From the NCBI GenBank assembly GCA_002483085.1, contig DLHF01000068.1, positions 1 through 27,128 on the forward strand: 27,128 nt of DNA, read 5' to 3'. Under the pieces are notes generated by a model. That model saw only the letters and a program-made list of their open reading frames with translations, was not told the origin of the DNA and ran no database searches. The DNA comes from Ignavibacteria bacterium UBA7675 (GTDB lineage Bacteria; Bacteroidota; Ignavibacteria; Kapaibacteriales; UB7675). Below, piece by piece: positions 15,556 through 23,199 of this stretch. The position numbers and the translations under genes were made by a program. Numbering within the stretch: the stretch's first letter is position 1; every line of letters begins with the position of its first letter.

Positions 15556-17199
15556 TTATCTGTGAAGAGGAAGAGGTACGCCGTCGGTGTTTGGCATATC
15601 GATACCGAGCAGGCGCGCAAGTGTTGGGGCTATATCAGCAGGCGAGGTGCGAAGATCGCGGGTGTCAGAAGTATTGGGCAGCGCGCCGAGGATCATCAGC
15701 GGGACATGTCTGTCGTAGTCGTAGGGCGTACCGTGGTTGGCAGGCGCCGGACCAAAGACCCAGTAGGGTCGTGGGTAAATCAGAAGGTCGCCAGAGCGCG
15801 ACGGATACCAATCATTGCGGATAAGTTTGTACCATTCTTCGGGTGTTTCCGATGGCCTACCCTGCCGCATTTCCCAATCGGCAACAACAATACCAATCCC
15901 CGGCTGCCCGAGCAGAAACGTGCGAAGTGAATCTATCACCACAGGCTTGCTTACGCCCGAGGCAGCTATTGCCGCATCGTGCAGAAACAGCGACGGAGGA
16001 TCGAATGCGCGGATCCATTTCAATGAATCGCCAATGGGGAACGTTGCTTGCAGATACTCATCGATATCACCGAGCAGGTCGATAGAGCGTATGCGGCCTG
16101 CATCTACCCGCGCGCGCACCGAGTCGGCTAAAAGCATTTCGGGCACAGGCGCAACACCGTGGTCGGAAGTGATGACAAGTACGTAGTTCTCCCGTCCCAC
16201 TTCCCTGTCGATATAGTCGATAAACTCGCCCAGCACACGGTCCGCGTGGTAGTAAATATCCTGTGCTTCTCGGCTGTCGGGTCCAAACAGATGCCCAATG
16301 TAATCTGTCCCCGACACACTAATACAGAGCAGGTCTGGTATGGCATCTGCGCCCAACTTTTCGCTGCGTATCGCTTCGGCTGCGAGGTTAAATTCTGTTT
16401 CAATGGAGCAAGGCGAAAGAATAAAGGGATACCAAAAACGGTCGGTAGAATCGAATGCGGGAATTGCATGTGGGAAAGAGCGATCTCCGCCCGGGTACTT
16501 CCCTTCCCAGGGCAGGTTGTCGGACACAGTATAGCGTTCGTCGGGAAATGCCTGCTTCCATGTTGTCCCACCACAGGATGCAGCTACACCGCGTTGCTGC
16601 CACGCACCCACCCACTCCGGCAGCGAAGCGGCGTAGTAGGACGACGTAGTAAATCCACCTGCCTGCGGCTCCACCCAAAGCGCGAGATTTGCCCGGTGCC
16701 CGGTCATCAGCACGGCTGCGCGATCTTTAATCGAAATGCCTATTACTTTTGCCTCGGGAAACTGGTCGCGCAGATGATCGCCGAGTGTAGGAGTTTGCAG
16801 AAGTCGCGGCGACACACCGTATTTCGCCCCCGGAGCACCGAGCACAAGCGCTGTAGTATCTTCTACACAATTGAACGAGCGACCAGCTTCACGGTCGAAA
16901 AAATCATTGGAGACGATACCGCTTTTTGCAGGATACACACCTGTGAGTTGTACAGCATGGCCCGGCCCCGTTTTGTTGTCGGCGTGGTCGAAATAGCAGT
17001 ACGGGAAAGAAATGCCTTCGCGCGCAATGCGGTTAAAGCCTCGGTCGCCCCACAGAGCGCTCCAGCGGTCGGGATAGTCGCCCCGAAACTGGTCGTAGGA
17101 AACAACAACGACAAGGCGTGGTCGGCTTTGCTGCGCAGGTAATCCAGCACAGCCTGCAAGCGCCAAAGCCAGCACAAGGCAGAAAAATGAGATAGGCAT
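15556..17199 (-). CDS. PafA-like alkaline phosphatase superfamily lipoprotein
   Basis: A 547-residue phosphomonoesterase-type enzyme. The N-terminus is a lipoprotein signal (ISFFCLVLALALAGC), with Cys17 as the lipidation site, so it is exported and membrane-anchored. Active-site residues line up with Elizabethkingia PafA: D36 (SYDQ), nucleophile T77 (DNKTGPGH), N98, the K158-D-R160 pair, D299 and H303 (SGTDYIGH), D346 and H347 (TSDHG), and H489 (NHGTPY). The KxR pair separates PafA-type monoesterases from related phosphodiesterases. The frame opens at GTG 17205; I use ATG 17199, three codons in effect downstream. It probably releases phosphate from organic esters outside the cytoplasm. Confidence 0.9.
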   Translation of the reverse strand: MPISFFCLVLALALAGCAGLPAQQSRPRLVVVVSYDQFRGDYPDRWSALWGDRGFNRIAREGISFPYCYFDHADNKTGPGHAVQLTGVYPAKSGIVSNDFFDREAGRSFNCVEDTTALVLGAPGAKYGVSPRLLQTPTLGDHLRDQFPEAKVIGISIKDRAAVLMTGHRANLALWVEPQAGGFTTSSYYAASLPEWVGAWQQRGVAASCGGTTWKQAFPDERYTVSDNLPWEGKYPGGDRSFPHAIPAFDSTDRFWYPFILSPCSIETEFNLAAEAIRSEKLGADAIPDLLCISVSGTDYIGHLFGPDSREAQDIYYHADRVLGEFIDYIDREVGRENYVLVITSDHGVAPVPEMLLADSVRARVDAGRIRSIDLLGDIDEYLQATFPIGDSLKWIRAFDPPSLFLHDAAIAASGVSKPVVIDSLRTFLLGQPGIGIVVADWEMRQGRPSETPEEWYKLIRNDWYPSRSGDLLIYPRPYWVFGPAPANHGTPYDYDRHVPLMILGALPNTSDTRDLRTSPADIAPTLARLLGIDMPNTDGVPLPLHR

Positions 17200-17202
17200 A
17201 AT

Positions 17203-17222
17203 CACCGAAAAAAAGTTCGGTG
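17203..17222 (-). promoter_or_regulatory. Hairpin directly upstream of the PafA-like start codon
   Basis: CACCGAA (17203-17209) and TTCGGTG (17216-17222) pair perfectly over a 6-nt loop. In the mRNA the stem ends 3 nt before ATG 17199, so it would cover the ribosome-binding region and could control translation. The T-rich part is in the loop rather than after the stem, so it does not look like a terminator of yciH. Confidence 0.45.
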
Positions 17223-17276
17223 CAATGGTAGGAAAAATTTGCGAGAGAGGCGAGTAAAATTATGAAAGCACCGCAG

Positions 17277-17600
17277 CTATTTCACCACAAACCCGAGCAG
17301 GCGAAGTTTCTCTTTCGCTTTATTCACGTGATCGCCCTGAATCTCTATTTCGTTGTCCAGCACACGTCCACCAGCACCGCACGATTTTTTGAGCAACTGT
17401 GCAATACCATCTAGTTCATCGGGATTCGACTGGAAACCGGAGATTACAGTAGCAATTTTTCCTTTGCGCTTTTTATCGAGTACTACTTTTAGTAGCTGCG
17501 CCTTGCCGTCGTAACCAGTTTTTGCAGAGGGTTCTGCCGCTGGCTTCTGGCCTTCTGGAAGCAGCGAAGCGAGATCGCCGAGAGATGTAAGTTTTGCCAT
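17277..17600 (-). CDS. yciH: SUI1/eIF1-like translation initiation factor, YciH family
   Basis: A 107-residue cytoplasmic protein with a C-terminal SUI1 domain (about 35-107). The family signatures are VVLDKKRKGKIATVISGF, followed by LLKKSCGAGGRV and IEIQGDHVNKAKEKL. The N-terminal 35 residues are a Pro/Ala-rich lead (LASLLPEGQKPAAEPSAK) typical of bacterial YciH. By homology with eIF1 it would act on start-codon fidelity at the small ribosomal subunit; its role in bacteria is poorly defined. It lies 77 nt before the PafA-like gene and is the first gene on the left side of the divergent gap. Confidence 0.92.
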   Translation of the reverse strand: MAKLTSLGDLASLLPEGQKPAAEPSAKTGYDGKAQLLKVVLDKKRKGKIATVISGFQSNPDELDGIAQLLKKSCGAGGRVLDNEIEIQGDHVNKAKEKLRLLGFVVK

Positions 17601-17807
17601 AGGTATTCACCTGATGTATTCGCCTATTTTGATTGTGCAATATAACTCATGTACACTTCACGGAGAACTTTTTGGTAGAGAGATCGTGGGCTGCCCACAG
17701 CGAGACTCCGTATTGTTGTTTACAAGAGAGCTTGTAGTTCGGCATTCGGCGCTTTGTCCGCTCGCCGTCGTTCCTACGGCAGCTACGTTGCGAACAGGGC
17801 TGAACGA

Positions 17808-17860
17808 CCACGCGGCGGATGTGCGGCGCGGTGCAGAGACCAAGCGCAGGAGCGGAGACG
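17808..17860 (-). repeat. Family 1 interspersed repeat, copy 2 (inverted)
   Basis: The reverse complement of 17808-17840 matches the 9875-9907 core at 31 of 33 positions, including an exact 17-mer GCACATCCGCCGCGTGG. Similarity continues weakly to 17860 (GTCTCCGCTC against ATCTCCGCTC). It lies in the divergent gap. Confidence 0.8.
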
Positions 17861-18023
17861 CCAGCGCGAAGCAACAGATGCAGCGGAATATTGCTTCAAA
17901 TCCCCCAGCCTGCCTCCTGCAATACATTGCCCGCACGTGCGTTACCAATTTCTGCGAGAGTTTCCTGCGAGAACTGTAAAGAAAAGGTAATGCTTCTTTT
18001 GCTAATTCTTTACGAAAAAAGTA

Positions 18024-18054
18024 TTTGCAATGGCTTCGAAAAGCTCTATTTTTG
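18024..18054 (+). promoter_or_regulatory. Bacteroidota-type promoter for the arginine cluster
   Basis: TTTG (18024-18027) and TATTTTTG (18047-18054) match the -33 TTTG and -7 TAnnTTTG elements exactly, with a 19-nt spacer in the normal range. A start near 18062 would give a leader of about 250 nt before the GNAT gene. Confidence 0.6.
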
Positions 18055-18116
18055 CGCTCGATTTTTCTATTATTCTTCTGCGTCCTTGTACAAACTGACA
18101 TCCTCCATCCATCGCG

Positions 18117-18189
18117 CGCATCTCATGCGACGAACGACCCGCAAAGAAGCGGGCAGGACAGTTGTGTGCAGGACTTCGCATTTCATGCG
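18117..18189 (+). promoter_or_regulatory. Structured leader with three hairpins upstream of the arginine genes
   Basis: Three perfect short hairpins lie in the predicted leader: CGCAT/ATGCG with loop CTC (18117-18129), CCCGC/GCGGG with a 6-nt loop (18138-18153), and CGCAT/ATGCG with loop TTC (18177-18189). The first and third are near-identical and exactly 60 nt apart. No T-run follows them, so attenuation by a classical terminator is not shown. A protein- or ribosome-responsive leader is possible. Confidence 0.35.
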
Positions 18190-18310
18190 GCTCTGAAACC
18201 TTCTCCGCCTCTTTGCGCACAACATTCGGCCTGTTTCACGCCGGAAGTGTTCCTTCTCTCAATCCAAATTAACGTTCTCTCTTTCACGCTTTTTTGCGGG
18301 AGTTCCTGCC

Positions 18311-18985
18311 ATGAGCGAGCACGTGTCTGCTCCTGATGAATTCGTTCTGTTTGTTGCAGGCGAAGAGCATTTTACCTATGCAGAACTAATCTGTACGACA
18401 ATACAGGAAGCTGCAAAAGCGCGGGGTACAGGTATTGCCAAGCGTACCCCCGAGTATATTCGCACAAAGATGAGTGAAGGCAAGGCGATTATTGCATTAC
18501 ATCGCCCCGGCGACGGCACAGAAGTCTTTGCAGGATTCTGCTACATCGAAACATGGAGCAATAAAAAGTACGTGGCAAATTCGGGTCTCATTGTTCCGCC
18601 TGATTTCCGCAAAAGCGGACTTGCGCGGCGTATCAAGCAGCGTGCTTTAGAGCTCTCGCGGGACAAATATCCCGAGGCGAAGGTATTTGGAATTACGACA
18701 AGCCACGCGGTAATGAAAATCAATACCAGCCTTGGCTATGTACCCGTGCCGTTTTCTGAGCTCACCGACGACGATGATTTCTGGAATGGCTGCCAGAGCT
18801 GCCCGAATCACGACGTATTGATGCGCACGCATCGCCGGATGTGCCTTTGCACAGGTATGCTCTACGATCCCGCCGCCAAAGATGTGCAGCAGGACAGCAA
18901 TACAGGCAAACAGCTCTATTCTATTGAGCTACCCGATGTTCATTATTCCTCCACTCCTCTTCCTACTGAGGCTGAAAATGTCTAA
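18311..18985 (+). CDS. GNAT acyltransferase opening the arginine cluster (probable N-acylglutamate synthase)
   Basis: A 224-residue GNAT-fold protein. The acyl-CoA-binding motif A region is NSGLIVPPDFRKSGLARRI (90-108), followed by FGITTSHAVMKINTSLGY (126-143), typical of the fold. A cysteine cluster follows: C161-x2-C164 and C178-x-C180. Its position as first gene before argG, in a Bacteroidota-type arginine cluster that has no argA or argJ here, makes it the candidate for the first step, acylation of glutamate from acetyl- or succinyl-CoA. That step is inferred. The start at 18311 is preceded by GGGAG at 8 nt. Its 3' end overlaps argG by 8 nt. Confidence 0.8.
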   Translation: MSEHVSAPDEFVLFVAGEEHFTYAELICTTIQEAAKARGTGIAKRTPEYIRTKMSEGKAIIALHRPGDGTEVFAGFCYIETWSNKKYVANSGLIVPPDFRKSGLARRIKQRALELSRDKYPEAKVFGITTSHAVMKINTSLGYVPVPFSELTDDDDFWNGCQSCPNHDVLMRTHRRMCLCTGMLYDPAAKDVQQDSNTGKQLYSIELPDVHYSSTPLPTEAENV

Positions 18986-20168
18986 TAAACCGATACTCGT
19001 GCTTGCGTACAGCGGCGGACTCGACACCTCATACTGTGCAGCATCTCTTAGCGAGAACTACCGTATTCACTCGGTAATTGTAGACACTGGGGGCTTCTCT
19101 GCCAGCGAACTCTGCGCTGTAGAGGAGTCGGCGCTGCAACTCGGCGTAGAAAAGCACACAACGCTCGACGAGACCGATGCTTTTTATAGCCGTTGCCTGC
19201 GCTACCTTGTGTTTGGCAATGTTCTACGAAATAATACCTACCCTCTCTCTGTAAGCGCCGAGCGTGTGTTCCAAGCAGTTGCTATTGCGCGCTATGCACG
19301 AGAAATTGGCGCTGATGCTGTCGCGCACGGTTCTACAGGCGCTGGCAACGACCAAGTGCGCTTCGATATTGCATTCAATGTGCTGCTGCCGGGTGTGCCT
19401 GTGATTACGCCTATCCGCGACAACAAACTCTCGCGCGAGGACGAAATTACGTTTCTGCGCGAACGCGGTGTGCAGCGCAACTGGGAAAAAGCTCTATACT
19501 CTATTAACAAGGGTCTGTGGGGCACGACAATTGGCGGCAGGGAAACACTTGGATCCGATGGATTTCTACCAGAGGAGGCGTTTCCCACGCCGGTTACCAA
19601 AACAGAGCCTGAAATGGTTTCGCTACAGTTCACTCATGGCGAGCTTACAGGCATCAACGGCGCCACACTCGCACCAGTGGATGCTATACGACAGCTTGCA
19701 GACATAGCTCAGCCGTTTGGCATTGGGCGCGATATACACGTCGGTGATACAGTCATCGGTCTAAAAGGACGGGTGGGATTTGAAGCTGCGGCTCCGCTTA
19801 TTATTATTCGCGCACATCACGCATTAGAGAAGCACACACTTACACGGCAGCAGCTCGCACTCAAAGATCAGCTTGCCGCGCCCTATGGAGCAATGCTCCA
19901 CGAAGGACAATTCCTCGAACCCGCAATGCGCAATATTGAGGTATTTCTCGAAAGCACACAACGCACTGTAACGGGCACAGTAAATGTACAATTAGCTCCC
20001 TACCGATTCCATGTTACAGGTATTGTTTCTGATGGCGATATGATGTCGTCGGCGTTTGGCAGTTATGGCGAAATGAACAATGCTTGGACAGGCGACGACG
20101 TGCGCGGATTCTCGCGGATTGCTTCCAATCAAATGATGATGTACTATACGGTCAACGGCCATGAATAA
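18978..20168 (+). CDS. argG: Argininosuccinate synthase
   Basis: A 396-residue cytoplasmic ligase joining citrulline and aspartate with ATP to give argininosuccinate, the penultimate step of arginine synthesis. The ATP-pyrophosphatase P-loop LAYSGGLDTSY is at residues 9-19. AHGSTGAGNDQVRFD is the second family signature. The frame is open further upstream, but ATG 18978 overlaps the GNAT stop (ATGTCTAA, 8 nt) and puts the P-loop at the expected place near the N-terminus. The 3' end overlaps argC by 8 nt. The length and the short Met-rich end (NQMMMYYTVNGHE) fit the shorter Bacteroidota ArgG. Confidence 0.95.
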   Translation: MSNKPILVLAYSGGLDTSYCAASLSENYRIHSVIVDTGGFSASELCAVEESALQLGVEKHTTLDETDAFYSRCLRYLVFGNVLRNNTYPLSVSAERVFQAVAIARYAREIGADAVAHGSTGAGNDQVRFDIAFNVLLPGVPVITPIRDNKLSREDEITFLRERGVQRNWEKALYSINKGLWGTTIGGRETLGSDGFLPEEAFPTPVTKTEPEMVSLQFTHGELTGINGATLAPVDAIRQLADIAQPFGIGRDIHVGDTVIGLKGRVGFEAAAPLIIIRAHHALEKHTLTRQQLALKDQLAAPYGAMLHEGQFLEPAMRNIEVFLESTQRTVTGTVNVQLAPYRFHVTGIVSDGDMMSSAFGSYGEMNNAWTGDDVRGFSRIASNQMMMYYTVNGHE

Positions 20169-21150
20169 TGAGATTAGAGTAGGCATTGCAGGTGCCGCTG
20201 GCTACACAGGCGGAGAACTCATCCGCCTCCTGCTGGCTCATCCACATGCCGCTATTGCTTTTGCTCATAGCGAAAGTAATGCAGGTAATCCGGTGCACAG
20301 TGTGCATACCGATCTGCTCGGCAGTACCGATCTGCTTTTTACAAATACAATCTCGCACAATATCGACGTACTTTTTCTCTGTACAGGCCACGGGCGCTCT
20401 GCGGCATTTCTCGGGCAGCACAGCTTGCCCGAACACATACGCGTCATCGATTTAGGGCAGGACTTCCGCATTCGATCCGAAGAGTCGCAGCAGTTTTTGT
20501 ACGGTCTGCCCGAGCTCAATCGCAAAGCAATAGCACAAGCGCGAACACAAAAGCAGCATATAGCGAATCCCGGTTGTTTTGCTACGTGTATTCAGCTCGG
20601 CCTCCTTCCTCTTGCAGCTCACGGCTTGTTAGACAGCGACATTCACACAACTGCGATCACAGGTTCTACGGGCGCAGGCCAAGCGCCGTCGGCAACAACA
20701 CATTACTCTTGGCGCAGCGGCAACGCTCAGGTGTACAATGTCTTTACCCATCGGCATCTCGCGGAAATACGGCAGAGCATCGTGCAGCTTCGTCCGCAGT
20801 TCGGCAGCACGCATTTTTTTGTGCCAATGCGCGGCAGCTTTGCACGCGGTATTCTCGCTGCGTCGTACACGCAGTGCCCAGCTCCGCACGACGAGATATC
20901 AGATATGTACCGCTCGTTCTACGCTACACATCCGTTTGTACATATCTCCGATGTGAACCCCGATGTAAAGCAAACAGTCAACACAAATAACTGCGTGTTG
21001 TACACGGAAAAACACGGCGAGACACTGCTCGTTGTTGGTGTGCTCGACAATCTACTGAAAGGCGCATCAGGACAGGCGGTGCAGAACATGAACATTCTGT
21101 CTGGCATTGATGAAACAGCCGGCCTGAAGCTCAAAGCTTCGGCTTTCTGA
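20161..21150 (+). CDS. argC: N-acetyl(acyl)-gamma-glutamyl-phosphate reductase
   Basis: A 329-residue NADPH-dependent reductase turning the acylglutamyl phosphate made by ArgB into the semialdehyde. The Rossmann motif GIAGAAGYTGGEL (8-20) is at the N-terminus. The catalytic cysteine is C139 in ANPGCFATC, followed by ITGSTGAGQAP. VLDNLLKGASGQAVQNMN near the end is the family's C-terminal signature. It begins inside the last codons of argG (8-nt overlap), so the two are translationally coupled. A 67-nt gap precedes argF'; in many Bacteroidota argD sits here, but it is absent. Confidence 0.95.
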   Translation: MNNEIRVGIAGAAGYTGGELIRLLLAHPHAAIAFAHSESNAGNPVHSVHTDLLGSTDLLFTNTISHNIDVLFLCTGHGRSAAFLGQHSLPEHIRVIDLGQDFRIRSEESQQFLYGLPELNRKAIAQARTQKQHIANPGCFATCIQLGLLPLAAHGLLDSDIHTTAITGSTGAGQAPSATTHYSWRSGNAQVYNVFTHRHLAEIRQSIVQLRPQFGSTHFFVPMRGSFARGILAASYTQCPAPHDEISDMYRSFYATHPFVHISDVNPDVKQTVNTNNCVLYTEKHGETLLVVGVLDNLLKGASGQAVQNMNILSGIDETAGLKLKASAF

Positions 21151-21217
21151 TACAAAGCCTTTTTGCGGTTGCCGTACATACGCCAATCTTTTACCTGTGT
21201 CTTTATTCCACATGTCT

Positions 21218-22165
21218 ATGAAACAGTTTACATCCGTCTACGATATTCCCGATCTCAACGCCGCTGTTCGCGAAGCTCTCGAACTGAAACGCAATCCGTT
21301 TTCTTTCGAACATCTTGGCAAGCGAAAGACTCTCGGGCTGATGTTTTTCAACCCGAGCCTGCGCACGCGTATGAGTTCGCAAAAAGCCGGAAGTAACCTC
21401 GGCATGGAAGTAATGGTGCTCAATGCCGGGCAGGACTCGTGGACGCTCGAATTCCGCGATGGCGTAGTAATGAACGGCACAGCAACAGAGCACATACGCG
21501 AAGCGGCGGCTGTCATGGGAGAATACTGTGATATTATCGGTGTGCGGTCGTTTGCCGGGCTCAAAGACCGCGATGCCGATTACAGCGAAGAAGTGCTGAA
21601 TGCGCTTATTGCGTTCAGTGGGCGACCAGTTGTCAGCCTCGAATCGGCTATACGCCACCCGCTGCAATCGTTTGCCGACCTTATTACTATCGAAGAATTG
21701 AAGCAAAGTGAACACCCCAAAGTCGTGCTTACATGGGCACCCCACCCAAAAGCTCTTCCGCAGGCTGTCGCCAATTCCTTCTCCGAGTGGATGCGAAGCG
21801 CTCATGTCGATTTTGTGATCACTCATCCAGAAGGCTACGAACTCGCCGAAGAATTTACCAATGGAGTGCAGATCACACACGACCAGCGCTCAGCATTTGA
21901 AGGCGCAGATTTTATCTATGCAAAAAACTGGTCGTCGTATGGCACCTACGGCAGCATTCTCTCGCAGGACACGGCCTGGACTGTAACACAGGAAAAGATG
22001 GCGCTTACCAACCACGCAAAATTTATGCACTGCCTGCCTGTACGCCGTAATATGATTGTAGAGGACGCTGTGCTCGATGGCCCGACTTCCGTTGTTATTC
22101 GCGAAGCAGGCAACCGCGTGTACTCGGCGCAAACCGTGCTTAAGCGCATGCTGGAGGCGCTCTAA
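21218..22165 (+). CDS. argF': N-acylornithine carbamoyltransferase (ArgF'), probable succinylornithine type
   Basis: A 315-residue transcarbamylase acting on acylated ornithine rather than ornithine. FFNPSLRTR (43-51) is the carbamoyl-phosphate site, CDIIGVRSF and RHPLQSFADLITIEE are strongly Bacteroides ArgF'-like, and FMHCLPVRRNMIV replaces the usual HCLP segment. Residue 90 is Thr (codon 21485-21487, NGTATEH), where Bacteroides fragilis succinylornithine enzymes have Pro and Xanthomonas acetylornithine enzymes have Glu. Published mutation of that Glu to small residues switched preference to succinylornithine, so succinyl specificity is the better guess. ATG 21212 and GTG 21197 are alternative in-frame starts; 21218 gives the N-terminus MKQFTSVYDI, as in B. 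fragilis. It shares one base with argB. Confidence 0.92.
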   Translation: MKQFTSVYDIPDLNAAVREALELKRNPFSFEHLGKRKTLGLMFFNPSLRTRMSSQKAGSNLGMEVMVLNAGQDSWTLEFRDGVVMNGTATEHIREAAAVMGEYCDIIGVRSFAGLKDRDADYSEEVLNALIAFSGRPVVSLESAIRHPLQSFADLITIEELKQSEHPKVVLTWAPHPKALPQAVANSFSEWMRSAHVDFVITHPEGYELAEEFTNGVQITHDQRSAFEGADFIYAKNWSSYGTYGSILSQDTAWTVTQEKMALTNHAKFMHCLPVRRNMIVEDAVLDGPTSVVIREAGNRVYSAQTVLKRMLEAL

Positions 22166-22968
22166 TGGAACGCGTTGCAGTAGTAAAGATCGGCGGAAAT
22201 ATTATCGACGAGCCAGCAGCACTCGACGCATTCCTACAGGATTTTTCGGCTTTTGAAGGTCCGCGTGTGCTCGTACATGGCGGTGGGAAAATTGCAACAG
22301 ATATCAGCAAACGGCTCGGTATAGAAAGTACAATGATTAGCGGTCGCCGCGTTACAGACGCAGCGATGCTCGAAATTGTAACGATGGTATATGGCGGCCT
22401 TGTCAACAAAAGAATCGTCGCCGGACTCCAAGCGCATGGCAGCAATGCCATCGGTCTTACTGGCGCTGATGCCGATATTATTCGCGCACGTAAACGCCCA
22501 GCCGAGCCTGTCGACTACGGCTTTGTAGGCGATGTCGAACGCGTTCATGCCGATGCTCTGCTCGCACTTTTGCGTTCCGGTTTTGTGCCGGTCATTGCAC
22601 CGCTTACTCACGATGGCGCGGGCTCTATGCTCAACACAAATGCCGACACAATGGCCTCGGCACTGGCAGTAGCTCTTGCTCCGCACGCCGCCGTGGATCT
22701 CGTCTACTGCTTTGAAAAGCGCGGCGTTCTCGCCGATATTAACGACGATGCCTCGTGTATTCCCCTGCTCCCCTATGAGCTATATGAACAGCTTAAACAG
22801 CAACATGTCGTGGCCGGTGGCATGCTGCCCAAAATCGACAATGCTTTTGCAGCTTTGCACAGCGGTGTACGCCGGGTGTTTATCGCGCATGCACAGCATT
22901 TTCGCGCAGCACTCGCAGGCGAAGCGTGTGCTACAGTGCTAACGACTGGGAGCAAAGCGGAGAAGTAA
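22165..22968 (+). CDS. argB: N-acetyl(acyl)glutamate kinase
   Basis: A 267-residue amino-acid kinase phosphorylating N-acylglutamate with ATP. Motifs are VVKIGGN (6-12, with Lys8), LVHGGGKIATDISKRLG, ISGRRVTDAAMLEIV, and LNTNADTMASALA for the substrate and metal side. It starts in the TAATG junction with argF' (1-nt overlap). The protein begins directly at the first strand, without the N-terminal helix of arginine-inhibited hexameric kinases, so it resembles the E. coli-type enzyme and may be insensitive to arginine feedback; that is inference. If ArgF' is succinyl-specific, this kinase probably uses succinylglutamate, as described for Bacteroides. Confidence 0.94.
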   Translation: MERVAVVKIGGNIIDEPAALDAFLQDFSAFEGPRVLVHGGGKIATDISKRLGIESTMISGRRVTDAAMLEIVTMVYGGLVNKRIVAGLQAHGSNAIGLTGADADIIRARKRPAEPVDYGFVGDVERVHADALLALLRSGFVPVIAPLTHDGAGSMLNTNADTMASALAVALAPHAAVDLVYCFEKRGVLADINDDASCIPLLPYELYEQLKQQHVVAGGMLPKIDNAFAALHSGVRRVFIAHAQHFRAALAGEACATVLTTGSKAEK

Positions 22969-22990
22969 AAAAATTCGGGTGGGGCATTCT

Positions 22991-23042
22991 GTCTTCGGCC
23001 TCGCTTTGAGTCTCCGCACCGCGCTGCACAACCGCCGCGTGG
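22991..23042 (+). repeat. Family 1 interspersed repeat, copy 3
   Basis: The core at 23010-23042 matches the 9875-9907 copy at 31 of 33 positions (GTCTCCGCACCGCGC, then ACCGCCGCGTGG). It lies just after argB, between two genes of the same pathway. A further stem follows at 23076-23104 (GTCTA-T-CGC with GCG-TAGAC, one bulged base). Confidence 0.8.
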
Positions 23043-23158
23043 AGTTCGCTCCCAACCGCAATCAGTTTCTCGATTGTCTATCGCTGCGGCGACAATGCGT
23101 AGACCGAGCAACACGGCAGAACAACAATACTCCTGCCACAACATCTTTTCCGCTGAAT

Positions 23159-23178
23159 ATACCAACTGGTATTTTTTT
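23159..23178 (+). terminator. Weak candidate terminator between argB and the deacylase
   Basis: ATACC (23159-23163) pairs with GGTAT (23168-23172) over a 4-nt loop, followed by six T residues. The stem is short and AT-rich, so termination would be partial at best. It ends 21 nt before the next start codon. Confidence 0.3.
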
Positions 23179-23199
23179 AGCAACTCACAAACAGAGTGT

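Larger units (their letters stand above)
17601..18310. other. Divergent intergenic region between yciH and the arginine cluster
   Basis: These 710 bases hold small hairpins (17686-17698, GTGGG/CCCAC; 17765-17781, GCCGT/ACGGC), an inverted family 1 repeat (17808-17860), a promoter-like sequence (18024-18054) and three leader hairpins (18117-18189). Open frames cross it on both strands (for example 17614-17979), but their translations look like those of random GC-rich DNA and I do not call them. No tRNA-like cloverleaf was found. Confidence 0.55.

Noticed and set aside
16159..17142. A 327-codon plus-strand open frame opposite the PafA-like gene
   Set aside because: The minus strand carries all PafA active-site residues; the plus-strand product has no motif and is a composition shadow.
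17614..17979. A 121-codon plus-strand frame in the divergent gap
   Set aside because: It crosses the inverted family 1 repeat and small hairpins, and its translation shows no domain or bias expected of a real gene.
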